The notes under the pieces are model-generated. The model saw only the letters and a list, made by a program, of their open reading frames with translations. It made no database searches and had not been told where the DNA came from. Positions 43,529 through 52,799 of a DNA stretch of 64,000 bases are shown one piece after another (within the stretch, counting starts at the first letter, position 1; each line of letters starts with the position of its first letter). The position numbers and the translations under genes are program-made. The stretch is from NCBI RefSeq assembly GCF_003952365.1, contig NZ_CP034443.1, positions 3,651,001 through 3,715,000 of the forward strand, given 5' to 3'. Source of the stretch: Mesorhizobium sp. M9A.F.Ca.ET.002.03.1.2. GTDB lineage: Bacteria; Pseudomonadota; Alphaproteobacteria; Rhizobiales; Rhizobiaceae.

Positions 43529-43910
43529 TGTTCGTCATCTGATCGCCGAGAAGTTGGATGTTCTTGCCTTCTGCCTTCACGTCCATCGAGCCGGGCGCAA
43601 CGAACTCGGTCTTTCCTTGCGTGGCCGATGATACTACGCCGCCGCCAGTGCCCTGGCTCGCCACATCGGGCGACGGCGCGCTCATGTAGTAGCTGCCTTT
43701 AATGGCTATCTTCTTCCCTTCGATCTTGACCGTCGAAGTGGCATCCGACAGCCGATCAGCGGAGCGTCCAAAATTCGGCAGCGGAACAGGCACGAACGGA
43801 GCCGGCGGTCCCGGCATCTTGCATACATTGGGCACGTCCGCCGGCGCCATGTCTATGCTGCCCTCGGTCACCGGCGTTTTGGGCGGATTGACCCCAACGG
43901 AAACCATCAT
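43518..43910 (-). CDS. PAAR-like DUF4150 protein, spike tip
   Basis: This 130-residue protein is almost entirely one DUF4150 domain: NPPKTPVTEGS, PNVCKMPGPPAPFVPVPLPN, GSYYMSAPSPDVASQGTGGG and GSMDVKAEGKNIQLLGDQM. These proteins form PAAR-like tips that sharpen VgrG and carry toxins. Usually the toxin follows in the same chain; here the protein stops after TNNGS and the toxin is a separate overlapping gene. It starts with ATGA overlapping the ketoacyl-synthase-like gene. It supplies the PAAR component otherwise missing from this locus. Confidence 0.88.
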   Translation of the reverse strand: MMVSVGVNPPKTPVTEGSIDMAPADVPNVCKMPGPPAPFVPVPLPNFGRSADRLSDATSTVKIEGKKIAIKGSYYMSAPSPDVASQGTGGGVVSSATQGKTEFVAPGSMDVKAEGKNIQLLGDQMTNNGS

Positions 43911-45013
43911 GCCGCCTTTCTTAGCCGATTGTCAGGGAAGTCCAGCAACGTCACTGCGCGCTGGCCGCCTTCGGAACCGGCCCAGAGCGCCGCCCGCGAA
44001 CCGTGACTGTAACCCTTGCTGGAGGCGGCGTGGGCCAGCGCCGCGAATAGCGGTCCCGACGCCGCGCCGACATCGCCCCAGCAGTCGGCCGGATGCAAAT
44101 AGTGAGTTGCCTCATCTGAAAGATGCTGAACTCGCAAGATTGTGTAGACCAACTCCTCGCTGCGGTAACGCTGTCCATTGAGATCGCAATAGGTATCAGT
44201 GATTTTGCGTCGGTCCCTGTCGATGGCGGGGCTAAGTCCAAGGAAAGCGGAACTCAGCCCCTCTCCGACGCAAACCTCTTCCTCGCCGTGCCGCTTGATG
44301 GTGATCCGCTCGAGCGCGGTGCTGACCGCGGTCAGCCGACCTAAGAATTCCAGGCCCAATTCTGAAATCAGATTTCTGCGTGCCAGTAGGCAGGCGCCCG
44401 CTGCTTCTCCCGGGAAGAAGCCGTCTCGGTTCACCTCGGATTTTAGTTGCCCTGTTTCATCCATCCATTCCAGTGTTTGGTACTCGTGATAGGAATCCAC
44501 GCCTGCTACCACCGCTAGGTCCGTCATATCCTCATCGATCGCTTTGGCGGCTACACCAAACGCAAGCATTCCGGCAGCGTGTCCATGGGCTAGGTATTGC
44601 ACGCGCAGGCTCGCCGAGCCGAATCTTCCCATCACGGCACGGCCGAGCATTTCGGCGACGTCATCCGGCAACCCCGGCCGTGGCTCGGGCGCGCAGATGA
44701 TCAGGAGCGTTCTCATGCCGTTGGCAGACAGCGCAGCGGCCTGAGGCAGTTGTAGCAGTGTCGAAAACAGCAATTCCTTCATACGCTCTGTTAGCAGCAT
44801 ATCAGGGCGCATGACCGCGTCCTGCGCTAGGCGCATGGGCTCCCCATTGCGGTCGACGAAGACCGGATGCTCGGAAATTGCTGATATCCCCGCTCGCACT
44901 GCTGCCGCAGCGCTTTCGGGGCGCAGGCCAACCGGAGTCCGCGCTGCAAGTCCAGCCAGCCAGATCGGTGTCTGAGGGAAATATGTTGCGACGCTTGGTG
45001 TAGGCATCGTCAT
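43907..45013 (-). CDS. Ketoacyl-synthase-like T6SS accessory protein without the catalytic Cys
   Basis: This 368-residue protein has the thiolase/ketoacyl-synthase fold pattern: IWLAGLAARTPVGLRPE, the block LAHGHAAGMLAFGVAAKAI that aligns with the active-site helix, DLAVVAGVDSY, and a C-terminal HPADCWGDVGAASG region. In true enzymes the helix starts C-A-T-G; here the equivalent is H145-A-A-G, so condensing activity is unlikely. Such proteins are encoded between DUF2169 and DUF4150 genes in many T6SS cargo modules, and a chaperone or adaptor role is plausible. It overlaps the DUF4150 gene by ATGA. Confidence 0.75.
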   Translation of the reverse strand: MTMPTPSVATYFPQTPIWLAGLAARTPVGLRPESAAAAVRAGISAISEHPVFVDRNGEPMRLAQDAVMRPDMLLTERMKELLFSTLLQLPQAAALSANGMRTLLIICAPEPRPGLPDDVAEMLGRAVMGRFGSASLRVQYLAHGHAAGMLAFGVAAKAIDEDMTDLAVVAGVDSYHEYQTLEWMDETGQLKSEVNRDGFFPGEAAGACLLARRNLISELGLEFLGRLTAVSTALERITIKRHGEEEVCVGEGLSSAFLGLSPAIDRDRRKITDTYCDLNGQRYRSEELVYTILRVQHLSDEATHYLHPADCWGDVGAASGPLFAALAHAASSKGYSHGSRAALWAGSEGGQRAVTLLDFPDNRLRKAA

Positions 45014-45017
45014 TCCA

Positions 45018-46037
45018 TCACATCAGATTTTTCAGGCGGACAGAAGTTTGATCGAGATAGTCGATGTCCTTGTTGCACACGAGCGAGCTTTGCCAACCCA
45101 TGATCACGCGCGAAGTATCCGGCTCTAAGATAACACTCACCAGCGTGCCTCGGGTGTGAATCGCCTCACGCTTGATGTGCGTGGTGAAGCCGAAAACCAT
45201 TCGCGGCAGATGGAAGCGTATTGGGCCGCTGGACGAGAGATTGACGAGTTGTACCGGCTCACCGCCGCGTAGGTAGCCGGCTACCTGCTGATCACGCGGT
45301 GCGCAACAATAGTAGTAGGGATCGAGATCTTCCGCCCAGAGCGGGAAGCGCGTTTTTTGCCAGGTCTCGTCATAGGTGCCAGCAAGTTCTCGGCGTGGAG
45401 ACCAATGACAAGCCACGGCGTTGAAGCCGGCCGGTGCTGGGCGGCTGGCGACGGAAGAAACCAGGTTTGTCGGGTCTTCGACATTGGGAAGCGGTCGCCC
45501 AAGGCACCCATTAGGGTTGGAAATGAAGCCCTGCCCAACCGGATTCCGCGCCTCTAGTCGATGATCCTTCGGATTGCTGGCCGTGCGATCCCAGCCACCG
45601 AATGCGTATTCGTACCGGATCGGCATTTTAACGAACGGGTCAGGACTCGCAATGACGCGTTGGCCGGCAAGGTTCACCGTCCACCAGCGATTGCCGAACA
45701 CCCTCAAGCGCTTTTGCACCGGACCAACCTGAAATCCAACGTCGAGCTCGGTAGTCGGCCTCCCCTCTGGTGACCACGCGGTGCCATTGACCAACACGTC
45801 CGTGCATGGCTTCACGCCGGTGAAGTCGCTCTCATAAATCAGGCTTTTCTCGTAGTCGTCGTCCAGAGGCTGGCCTTGGATGAAAGGGGGCACTTGCTTC
45901 TCCGAGGGTCGTGTACCGCCACCGGCCAATATGTCGAAGGTGGCCTTGACGCTGACCAGCCAAATCTTGTTCGCAGCTTTATCCTGAACCCAGCTTCCCA
46001 TGGCAGGGAATCCTGTACTGTTGGATATTTCCCACAT
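45018..46037 (-). CDS. DUF2169 T6SS effector adaptor
   Basis: This 339-residue protein begins MWEISNSTGFPAMGSWVQDK followed by WLVSVKATFDI, the DUF2169 start. It continues with CTDVLVNGTAWSPEG, KRLRVFGNRWW and YEYAFGGWDR, all typical. In Agrobacterium tumefaciens a DUF2169 protein is needed to load a PAAR-carrying effector (Tde2) on its VgrG, so this protein probably loads the DUF4150/toxin pair encoded downstream. Its ATG overlaps the tagF stop (TGATG). The longer frame to 46130 lies within tagF. Confidence 0.87.
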   Translation of the reverse strand: MWEISNSTGFPAMGSWVQDKAANKIWLVSVKATFDILAGGGTRPSEKQVPPFIQGQPLDDDYEKSLIYESDFTGVKPCTDVLVNGTAWSPEGRPTTELDVGFQVGPVQKRLRVFGNRWWTVNLAGQRVIASPDPFVKMPIRYEYAFGGWDRTASNPKDHRLEARNPVGQGFISNPNGCLGRPLPNVEDPTNLVSSVASRPAPAGFNAVACHWSPRRELAGTYDETWQKTRFPLWAEDLDPYYYCCAPRDQQVAGYLRGGEPVQLVNLSSSGPIRFHLPRMVFGFTTHIKREAIHTRGTLVSVILEPDTSRVIMGWQSSLVCNKDIDYLDQTSVRLKNLM

Positions 46038-46579
46038 CAGCTGGTCGCCCAACTCGTTGTGAAGATCTGCTCCACCGTCTTGTCCGGCGCCTGCGGATCG
46101 ACGTCGAAAATGTCCGAATGCGCCGTCCACATCACTAGGTCGTCAATGAAATCATCGTCCTGGTCGACGGTTGGCGCGGGCAGGGTGGCCAACGCCGTAT
46201 CGAGCGCGTCGGGCGTCAGTTCGCCTCGTTGCGCGGCGAAGGCCGCTTCTTCTATGCCTTCGAACCAGGCATCGGCGTAAGCGAGCTTCAGCGGCACCTG
46301 GGAAAGCCGCGCGACGATGCTCAAGGGGAATTGCCGGCCGACCCTGTCGGCGCTTTGCACGATGATGCCTGCCGAGGCACCGAAAGAAGCCGGGCCCGTT
46401 AGAAAGCGCAGCGCCGTACTCTGCGGCCAGGCTGCCGAGCCCATCAGCGGGACAATATGCTGTGCCAGCCAGCGGTCCCAGACGCGCACAAAGTCTCCCG
46501 GCAGCCGCCGCGTGACGAAATCGCCGGTGGCGGGCATTTTGCCGTAAAAGCCGGGCAGGATCATATCTGCGGTGGACAT
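46037..46579 (-). CDS. tagF: T6SS post-translational regulator TagF
   Basis: This 180-residue cytoplasmic protein has the TagF/ImpM pattern: PGFYGKMPATGDFVTRRLP at the start, WDRWLAQHIV, and FPLSIVARL. TagF proteins repress T6SS assembly after translation, often through the FHA protein, in balance with the kinase and phosphatase. Unlike Agrobacterium TagF-PppA fusions, the phosphatase here is a separate gene elsewhere in the locus. The ATG at 46579 lies within the last 19 bases of the second tssM. Confidence 0.88.
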   Translation of the reverse strand: MSTADMILPGFYGKMPATGDFVTRRLPGDFVRVWDRWLAQHIVPLMGSAAWPQSTALRFLTGPASFGASAGIIVQSADRVGRQFPLSIVARLSQVPLKLAYADAWFEGIEEAAFAAQRGELTPDALDTALATLPAPTVDQDDDFIDDLVMWTAHSDIFDVDPQAPDKTVEQIFTTSWATS

Positions 46580-49500
46580 GAGAATTTCTTGAACATCTCC
46601 AGATTGTAGGGGTTCTCGACGCTTGCCGCCTTGAGCTGGAAATCGGCGTACATGCCTTCCGTGCCCAGTCGCAGGCTGTAGACATCGGACAGCGAAGTGC
46701 CGGTGAAACGGCCGCTGCGCAGCATCCTCAGCCACGCCCAACTGCCGGTCTCGTTCAGCATGACTTCAGGCGAGCCGTCGATCGGCTGGAAGGCGAGCGA
46801 GATGACGCCGGTGCCGTCCTTGCCGGGCCAGGTCATCGGCTGCGGCCGGGTCGCGTTGTTATAGTAGACGAGGTTCTGACCATCGAGATTGAGCGTCACA
46901 CGTGTGACGTTGGGAGACAGGTCCTTCGGTTCGAGCGTGAAGCTCATCACCGGGCCGGTGCCGCCTGGAAAGAGATCGTCGCGGATGCGCCTCGCCTGTT
47001 CGAACGCCGCCAGGGCCGCCGGGTCCAGGCCGAAGTCGGCGCGCCATTTCCACGGCTGGCTGGCGGTGTCGACATAGCTGATCAGGTGGTCGTTGATGAA
47101 GGCGTCGATCATTCCGGCCGGCCCGAACAGGCGGGCGAAATCGCGGACATTGACGTCCACGGCGCTTTCGGGGCTGAACGGATAGCGGTCGTTCAGCGCC
47201 GCCTGGCAGAACGGCAGGATGTCGGCGCGCCAGATGGCGTTGAGCTCCGAGGTGACCGCCTTCTGTGTCAGGCCGCTGGTGTCGCCGGCGATGCCGCCGA
47301 GCCAGTCGTCGATTGGATCGGGCAGGATCTGCGCTTGCCTGGCCACCGCTCCCGTCAGCTCGGCGAGGCCGCCCTGCTTCTTGATGGCGTCCTGAGGATC
47401 GGGATTGGCCGTGACCGTCTGCAGCACGTTCGAAAGTGCCGTCAGCGCCACCACCGCGGCGTCGAGTGCCGGCGGCTGGCCGTCAACTTCGGCGATTGCG
47501 CCCTTGAGCGGCTTGAAGTGTTCGGCCACCAGACTGCCGGTAAGGTCCACCTCGTCGGCGGAGCCTGCGCGTGGCAGCAGTTTTGCCCCTGTCTTCACGA
47601 TTTTTCCCAGCTTCCCCAGCTTGCCGAGCAGTTTCGAGCCGCCCTTGGCCGCTGCCTTGTTATCGGCTGGTGCTTCATCGGATCGGGTAAGCTCGGTCTC
47701 CTGAACGATCGCCGTAAGCAGGCGTTTCAGCGCGGAATCGGCGCTCGAAAGATCCTTGAGGTTCTCGCCGGCGACGTTGAGGTCGGACAATGGCGCGAGC
47801 CTCATATCGCGCAGGAAACTGTCCCATTGCGCGATATAGTCCTCGTAGTAGAGCTTCAGAATATCCTCGGACAGCGCCGATACGGAGGTTTCGGCATTCT
47901 CCGAGCAGCCTCCGGCGAAGACCGCCCGGTCCAGCGCCGCCTGGGCGGCGACGTCCTCGACCCGGTCGAGAATCGCATCGTGGAAGCCGGAATAGGTGAA
48001 CGCGCCCGAAATGCCGACGCGCAGCGTCTTGTCGGAACGCCGTGCAAAAACCTTGGCGCCGTTGGGACCGGCGAAATTCGCGGGGACCCATTCCTTGAGC
48101 CCGGCCACCGCCGGGTCGGCCAGTAACTGCCTGTAGGCACGTGCCGGCAACGATATCGTGCAAACGGTTTTCAGCGCCTCAGCAACCAGCGCCTGATCCG
48201 GGGCGGTGTAGCTGTCGTCGACCGCCATGCGACGGATCGCGGCAAGTTGGTGCTCTTCCGCGTCGCTGGTCGGAAAGGGCGCCGCCGGTGCGAATTCCGG
48301 CAAGTCATTGACCCACCAGTTCTGGACAAAATCGGCATCCATCTGCGACAGGCCCGTCATCATGCGATAAGTCTTCAGCGCCCCCAGCATGAAATCCGGA
48401 TCGCGGATCTGCCGCCACATCGTCGCCTCGAGCAGAGCCACCATGTGCGGCTCGAGAATGTTGCGCAGAGCGTGGTCGTAAGTGTCGGCCTGCGCCCGCA
48501 GCAGCTCCGCCGAGGCCGATGGCCCCAGCACATCCTGGGCACTGCTCGGCGGCGCCGTTCGGGCATTTACGACCTCGGCCATCGCATTGAGCGCGCCATC
48601 GATGGCGGGCTGCTCTACCGATGCCGGACTTGCGGCTGCCGCGGTCAGTGGCGCCTGCAGCGCTTCGAATTGGCTCGCCTGCGCTGTGATCGCATTGCGG
48701 TTGTCAAAGTAGGACCAGGTGAACACAGCACCGGCCAACAAGGCCACGGCGGCACAGGCGGCGGCGGCGCCACGCCAGATCCAGGCGCGGCGGCGCTGCG
48801 CCAGCGGATCGAACGTCCCCAGGCCTGCTTCCCTAAATATGACCTCGGTCAGCAGATTCTTCAGGAAAAAACTGCGTTTTTCGACGCGCGGCGCCGGCAT
48901 GGCCCGCCGCGGCGGAAGACCGAAGGATGAAGACAGCGCCGCGGTCAGCCGGTCGATAGGCGCGCCTTCTTGGGTCGCCGACGTCAGATAGAGGCCGCGC
49001 AGCCAGGCAGCTTCTTCGTACCGGCTTTCGCCGAACATCGCCTCGATCAGCACCTGGATTGGCTCGGACAGGCTTGCGAGTTGGGCGGGGAATCTGAAAA
49101 TCTCGGCGCGGGCGGCGAGTTTGTCCTCGTCCTCCAGGCGCGGCACCAGCCGCCGCTCGAGTTCCGTCGCAAGGGTGGCGATTTCCCGCTCTATGGTCTT
49201 TGCGTCCACACGCGCATCCAGCGCGAAGGTCGTCCCCCATACCTGCTCGCGCGAGGCCGTCGACAGGCCACCGAAGAAAGCCTCGAAACCCTTGATCAGA
49301 TCGGCCTTGGTCAGCATCAGATAGACCGGAAGGCGGATTTCAAGCCGGTCGTTGAGCTCTGCCAGCCGACGACGGATCTTGCGGCCATGAGCTTTGATGG
49401 CTTCGTCGCCCTCGGAAAGTACGTCGATCGACAACGCGACGATCACGCCGTTCAGCGCCCGGCGGCCGCGGTGCTTTTTCAAAAGGTCGAGGAAGCCCAG

Positions 49501-50097
49501 CCATTCCGCCGCATCGACGTCGGGCTGGCTCTCCTGCTGCACATAGCGGCCCGCCGTGTCGATCAGAACCGCGTTCTCAGAAAAGAACCAGTCGCAGTTG
49601 CGCGTGCCGCCAACTCCCTGCAGGTCGTCGGTGAGATCGATCGGAAAGTTCAGGCCGGACTGGCGCAAAGCCGTGGTCTTGCCTGTGGCCGGCGGCCCAA
49701 CGATCACGTACCAGGGCATCTCGCGCAGGAACTTGCGTCCGCCCAGTTTGCGGCGCTTCAATTCGGCCATCACCTCGGCGAACTTGGCACCAACGGCGGC
49801 GACGTTCTCTTCGCCGGGGCTCAGCGGTTTCTCAACCGCCGGCGCTGCGATTTCGGCGACGAACATGCGATTGGCTCGGATCGCCCGGCGCTGGGCGACG
49901 ATCAGCCAGATCAGCCAGAAGATGACCAGCAGCGCAATGATGACGATGCGCACATTTTCCGAGGCGAAGGGTTCGTAAGCACCGACCCTGACGATCGGGC
50001 CGAACACCCAGATAACCAGCGAGAGCAGCGCGATGCCGATCAGCGTCCAGAGCCAGCGCGATGTCAGAACCGCCCAGAGGAAGCGCAGGATGAACAT
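46561..50097 (-). CDS. tssM: T6SS membrane-complex protein TssM, second copy (IcmF)
   Basis: This 1178-residue inner-membrane protein has two N-terminal membrane segments (LWTLIGIALLSLVIWVFGPI and IVIIALLVIFWLIWLIV), a GTPase-like domain with Walker A GPPATGKT at 134-141 and VLIDTAGRYVQ, a third membrane segment near 435-455 and a long periplasmic part. It matches the other TssM over its whole length in layout but not closely in residues, so the duplication is old or one copy was acquired. It belongs to the main run and follows its own tssL by one base. Confidence 0.93.
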   Translation of the reverse strand: MFILRFLWAVLTSRWLWTLIGIALLSLVIWVFGPIVRVGAYEPFASENVRIVIIALLVIFWLIWLIVAQRRAIRANRMFVAEIAAPAVEKPLSPGEENVAAVGAKFAEVMAELKRRKLGGRKFLREMPWYVIVGPPATGKTTALRQSGLNFPIDLTDDLQGVGGTRNCDWFFSENAVLIDTAGRYVQQESQPDVDAAEWLGFLDLLKKHRGRRALNGVIVALSIDVLSEGDEAIKAHGRKIRRRLAELNDRLEIRLPVYLMLTKADLIKGFEAFFGGLSTASREQVWGTTFALDARVDAKTIEREIATLATELERRLVPRLEDEDKLAARAEIFRFPAQLASLSEPIQVLIEAMFGESRYEEAAWLRGLYLTSATQEGAPIDRLTAALSSSFGLPPRRAMPAPRVEKRSFFLKNLLTEVIFREAGLGTFDPLAQRRRAWIWRGAAAACAAVALLAGAVFTWSYFDNRNAITAQASQFEALQAPLTAAAASPASVEQPAIDGALNAMAEVVNARTAPPSSAQDVLGPSASAELLRAQADTYDHALRNILEPHMVALLEATMWRQIRDPDFMLGALKTYRMMTGLSQMDADFVQNWWVNDLPEFAPAAPFPTSDAEEHQLAAIRRMAVDDSYTAPDQALVAEALKTVCTISLPARAYRQLLADPAVAGLKEWVPANFAGPNGAKVFARRSDKTLRVGISGAFTYSGFHDAILDRVEDVAAQAALDRAVFAGGCSENAETSVSALSEDILKLYYEDYIAQWDSFLRDMRLAPLSDLNVAGENLKDLSSADSALKRLLTAIVQETELTRSDEAPADNKAAAKGGSKLLGKLGKLGKIVKTGAKLLPRAGSADEVDLTGSLVAEHFKPLKGAIAEVDGQPPALDAAVVALTALSNVLQTVTANPDPQDAIKKQGGLAELTGAVARQAQILPDPIDDWLGGIAGDTSGLTQKAVTSELNAIWRADILPFCQAALNDRYPFSPESAVDVNVRDFARLFGPAGMIDAFINDHLISYVDTASQPWKWRADFGLDPAALAAFEQARRIRDDLFPGGTGPVMSFTLEPKDLSPNVTRVTLNLDGQNLVYYNNATRPQPMTWPGKDGTGVISLAFQPIDGSPEVMLNETGSWAWLRMLRSGRFTGTSLSDVYSLRLGTEGMYADFQLKAASVENPYNLEMFKKFSCPPQI

Positions 50098-50098
50098 C

Positions 50099-51421
50099 TC
50101 ACAGCCTCTTTTCGACCAGCACCTCGACGCGACGGTTCAAGGCCCGCCCCGCGCGCGTGCTGTCGTCGGCCACTGGATCGGTAGCTGCACGTCCTTCGAA
50201 ATGAATGCGGTCCTGCGGCACACCGTTCTGAACCAGCATGTCGGCAATCGTCGCTGCGCGCGCTTCCGACAGCCGCTGGTTGGTGGAAAGTGGATTGGAC
50301 CTTTGCAAAGGAACACTGTCCGTATGGCCGACCACCGTGATGTTTCCGATCAGCTCCTGATTGGCCAGGATCACTTTCGCGATTGAACCGATCAGCGGTT
50401 CGAAGCCTTCCGTCAGTTTCGGCCGCGACGACTGGAACAGTTCGGGGTTGGAGGCCTGAATGATCAGCTTGGCCAGCGAAACGCTCTCGGTGCCGCTGAG
50501 CGCGGCTCTGAGATTCGCCGGCGCTCCGGCCTGAAATTCCGGCAACAGCGCGAAATCCACCGCCTCTGGGGGCGGCGCGTCGACCTGTGGCGACGTGCGG
50601 CTGATATCGCCGCGCGTGGGCGGCGGCAAGGCACGAACGAGCGCGGAAAGCTCGACCGCCTGACTGCTCAGTCCCATCGAAAGCCCGAGATGGATGGCAG
50701 TGGCGATAACCGCCGCACCGAGCGCCATCACCCAGATCGGAACGATGAAGCGCTGCGGCTCGTCGGATGCGATCACGCCTTTCCAGTTCGGCGACAGCGG
50801 CGCGCCGTCGGCATCGGCATCGCGCAAGAAGCGCGCCGCAGCAACGCGAACGGCATTGAGCGAGCGGTCGCCCGACCGGCCGGGCACACGATATTTGCCG
50901 CGAAAGCCGAGCGCCAGGCAGTGATACTGCAGCTCGAGCAGTTCGCGATCCCGATTCGGGTGGCGCTCCAGTTCGTCGAGACGCGTGAAGAACTGCGTGC
51001 CGGCATCGACATCGCCTCGAAGCATGACCACAAGCGGCTGGCGCGGCCATGCGCTGGCGCCGCCCCATGGCGTGTTCAAGGCCAGGTCGTCGAGCAACGC
51101 CGCCACCACCCAGGCTGCTTGGTCGGCGCGCTCCAGCGAGGATCCCGCCGACATTGCCGCGTCGCGTGCCCGAACCAGCTCATCGAGCAACCGGGTGCGC
51201 AGAGCTTCCGGGTTTTCCGGTGGCAGCGCGCTTTCCAGCTCGGGTGCGAACTCGAGCAGGGGCGCGAATGCGTTGACAAGTGTGTTGGGATGCGTACGCG
51301 ACCGTTTCACCGGTGCGCCCGACAAGAGTGGCGTCATCGGTCGCGGCATCGGCGCGCCGGTCAGCCGGATGCGGGTACGTTCACGATCCTCCGACAGTCC
51401 GAAAGGATCATCCCGGCTCAT
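50099..51421 (-). CDS. tssL: T6SS TssL with C-terminal OmpA domain, second copy
   Basis: This 440-residue protein starts MSRDDPFGLSEDRERTRIRL, the same kind of DPFG opening as the other TssL. The DotU domain spans about 45-215 (LVNAFAPLLEFAPEL, LQYHCLALGFRGKYRV), with one membrane segment (FIVPIWVMALGAAVIATAIH) and a periplasmic OmpA domain (VVGHTDSVPLQRSNPLS, ALNRRVEVLV). It should bind peptidoglycan and recruit the baseplate through TssK. It is five bases upstream-adjacent to tssK and followed by the second tssM. Confidence 0.93.
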   Translation of the reverse strand: MSRDDPFGLSEDRERTRIRLTGAPMPRPMTPLLSGAPVKRSRTHPNTLVNAFAPLLEFAPELESALPPENPEALRTRLLDELVRARDAAMSAGSSLERADQAAWVVAALLDDLALNTPWGGASAWPRQPLVVMLRGDVDAGTQFFTRLDELERHPNRDRELLELQYHCLALGFRGKYRVPGRSGDRSLNAVRVAAARFLRDADADGAPLSPNWKGVIASDEPQRFIVPIWVMALGAAVIATAIHLGLSMGLSSQAVELSALVRALPPPTRGDISRTSPQVDAPPPEAVDFALLPEFQAGAPANLRAALSGTESVSLAKLIIQASNPELFQSSRPKLTEGFEPLIGSIAKVILANQELIGNITVVGHTDSVPLQRSNPLSTNQRLSEARAATIADMLVQNGVPQDRIHFEGRAATDPVADDSTRAGRALNRRVEVLVEKRL

Positions 51422-51425
51422 GGTC

Positions 51426-52760
51426 TCACCTGTTTACCGAATAGCAGTCCACCTGCGGCTCGCTCGGCAGTACGCCCGACACGCCAATGACGAAGCCTGG
51501 GGCATCAAGCAGCGAGGCCCAGTGCTCGCTCTTCTGATCCAGCTCAAGGCATAGCCGATCGCCATCGTAGGGGATTTCGCGGGGCTGGGAATGAAGCGGT
51601 TTCAGCGGAATGCCGGGTAGACGGGATTTCCACAGGCCCTCGAACTGATCGGCCGAACCGACAGTCGCCTGGTTGACGAAAATCTTGCGCAAGGCGTCTT
51701 CCGACAGCTCGGAGCCGACCCGGATGACGATCCGGCTGGCCACCAGCAGCTTCGGGTTGTCGATGCGGATTTTCCAGACATTGGTCGAATGCCGCATGAC
51801 GGGCAGCGCGCGTGATTTGGGCTCGATATAACGCAGGCTCAGGATGAGTGAGCGCAACGCGTCCGCCAGCGCCGAATATGCGGGGCCGGGCGCCATGTGG
51901 TCGTAGGCGGGCAACTCGCTCAGCCGTCGCGCGCTCGAGCCATAGGTCGCCATTGAACCCGCAAGGCCGGCAAGCTCCAGGTAAAGCTCGGCCGGATGGA
52001 AAACGTCTTGTGCCAGCATGTGGGCCAGTCGCGGACGCGCCGCATTGGCGAGATTGAGCATCAACAGGTCTTCGACGCTGCGTCCTGGCCCGCCCATGAC
52101 CATTTTGCCATGCGCCTCGGCGATCTGGTCGAGGCCGGTAACAACCTCCAAAAGCAACTGCCGGTACCAGGCTACCGCTCCGGTAACCAGGGTCGGCGGC
52201 AGGAACGTCTCATCCAGGGAGACGCCGCCATCGGCTCGGACCCCTTTGATGTCGGCTATTGGCAGGGCGGTGTAGCCGCCAACCGATTTTCCGGGTGCAA
52301 GCAGCAGCGCCTGCGGACGGGCGATTTCGATTTCTTCAGGATCTGAACCGCCCTGGACGGCGTCGCGGACCGAAACGATCCGCCCATGATAGCGTGCGCC
52401 GGTGGATGCGGCATGCGCTGGGTCGAAGCCGACACCGCCAGCAGGCTCGAGCGGCAGTGCGACCAGCACCGGTCCGGCGCCCGTATCGGCGGTGACAGGC
52501 AGCGGTCGTGGCGCGTCCATCATGTCTGGGATGGAGAAGGGGGTTCCATCCGGAAAGATGCCCCGTGCGGACAGGATGGAGACCTGGCCGGCATCGAGCA
52601 TTGCCTGGTCCAGCGTCAGTTGCTGAAAGCCGAACGTATGCAGTTGCCCGGCCTGCAACGCGCCGCGCACGGTCGCCTCGAAAAAACGATCCTGCTGCTG
52701 AAAATGCTGGGTCCGGAGAAACAGGCCTTCGGACCACAGCACCCTGTTTGCTTCGCTCAT
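51426..52760 (-). CDS. tssK: T6SS baseplate protein TssK
   Basis: This 444-residue protein begins MSEANRVLWSEGLFLRTQHF, the TssK hallmark. It continues with the ImpJ/VasE family blocks (LLMLNLANAARPRLAHML, YDHMAPGPAYSALADALR) and ends with a receptor-binding-type domain. TssK links the baseplate to the TssL cytoplasmic domains. The ATG at 52760 is chosen by homology; an in-frame GTG eight codons upstream is possible. Confidence 0.93.
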   Translation of the reverse strand: MSEANRVLWSEGLFLRTQHFQQQDRFFEATVRGALQAGQLHTFGFQQLTLDQAMLDAGQVSILSARGIFPDGTPFSIPDMMDAPRPLPVTADTGAGPVLVALPLEPAGGVGFDPAHAASTGARYHGRIVSVRDAVQGGSDPEEIEIARPQALLLAPGKSVGGYTALPIADIKGVRADGGVSLDETFLPPTLVTGAVAWYRQLLLEVVTGLDQIAEAHGKMVMGGPGRSVEDLLMLNLANAARPRLAHMLAQDVFHPAELYLELAGLAGSMATYGSSARRLSELPAYDHMAPGPAYSALADALRSLILSLRYIEPKSRALPVMRHSTNVWKIRIDNPKLLVASRIVIRVGSELSEDALRKIFVNQATVGSADQFEGLWKSRLPGIPLKPLHSQPREIPYDGDRLCLELDQKSEHWASLLDAPGFVIGVSGVLPSEPQVDCYSVNR

Positions 52761-52799
52761 GCCGCTACTCTCTGCATTGAGCACCTCTTACCTTGGCCG

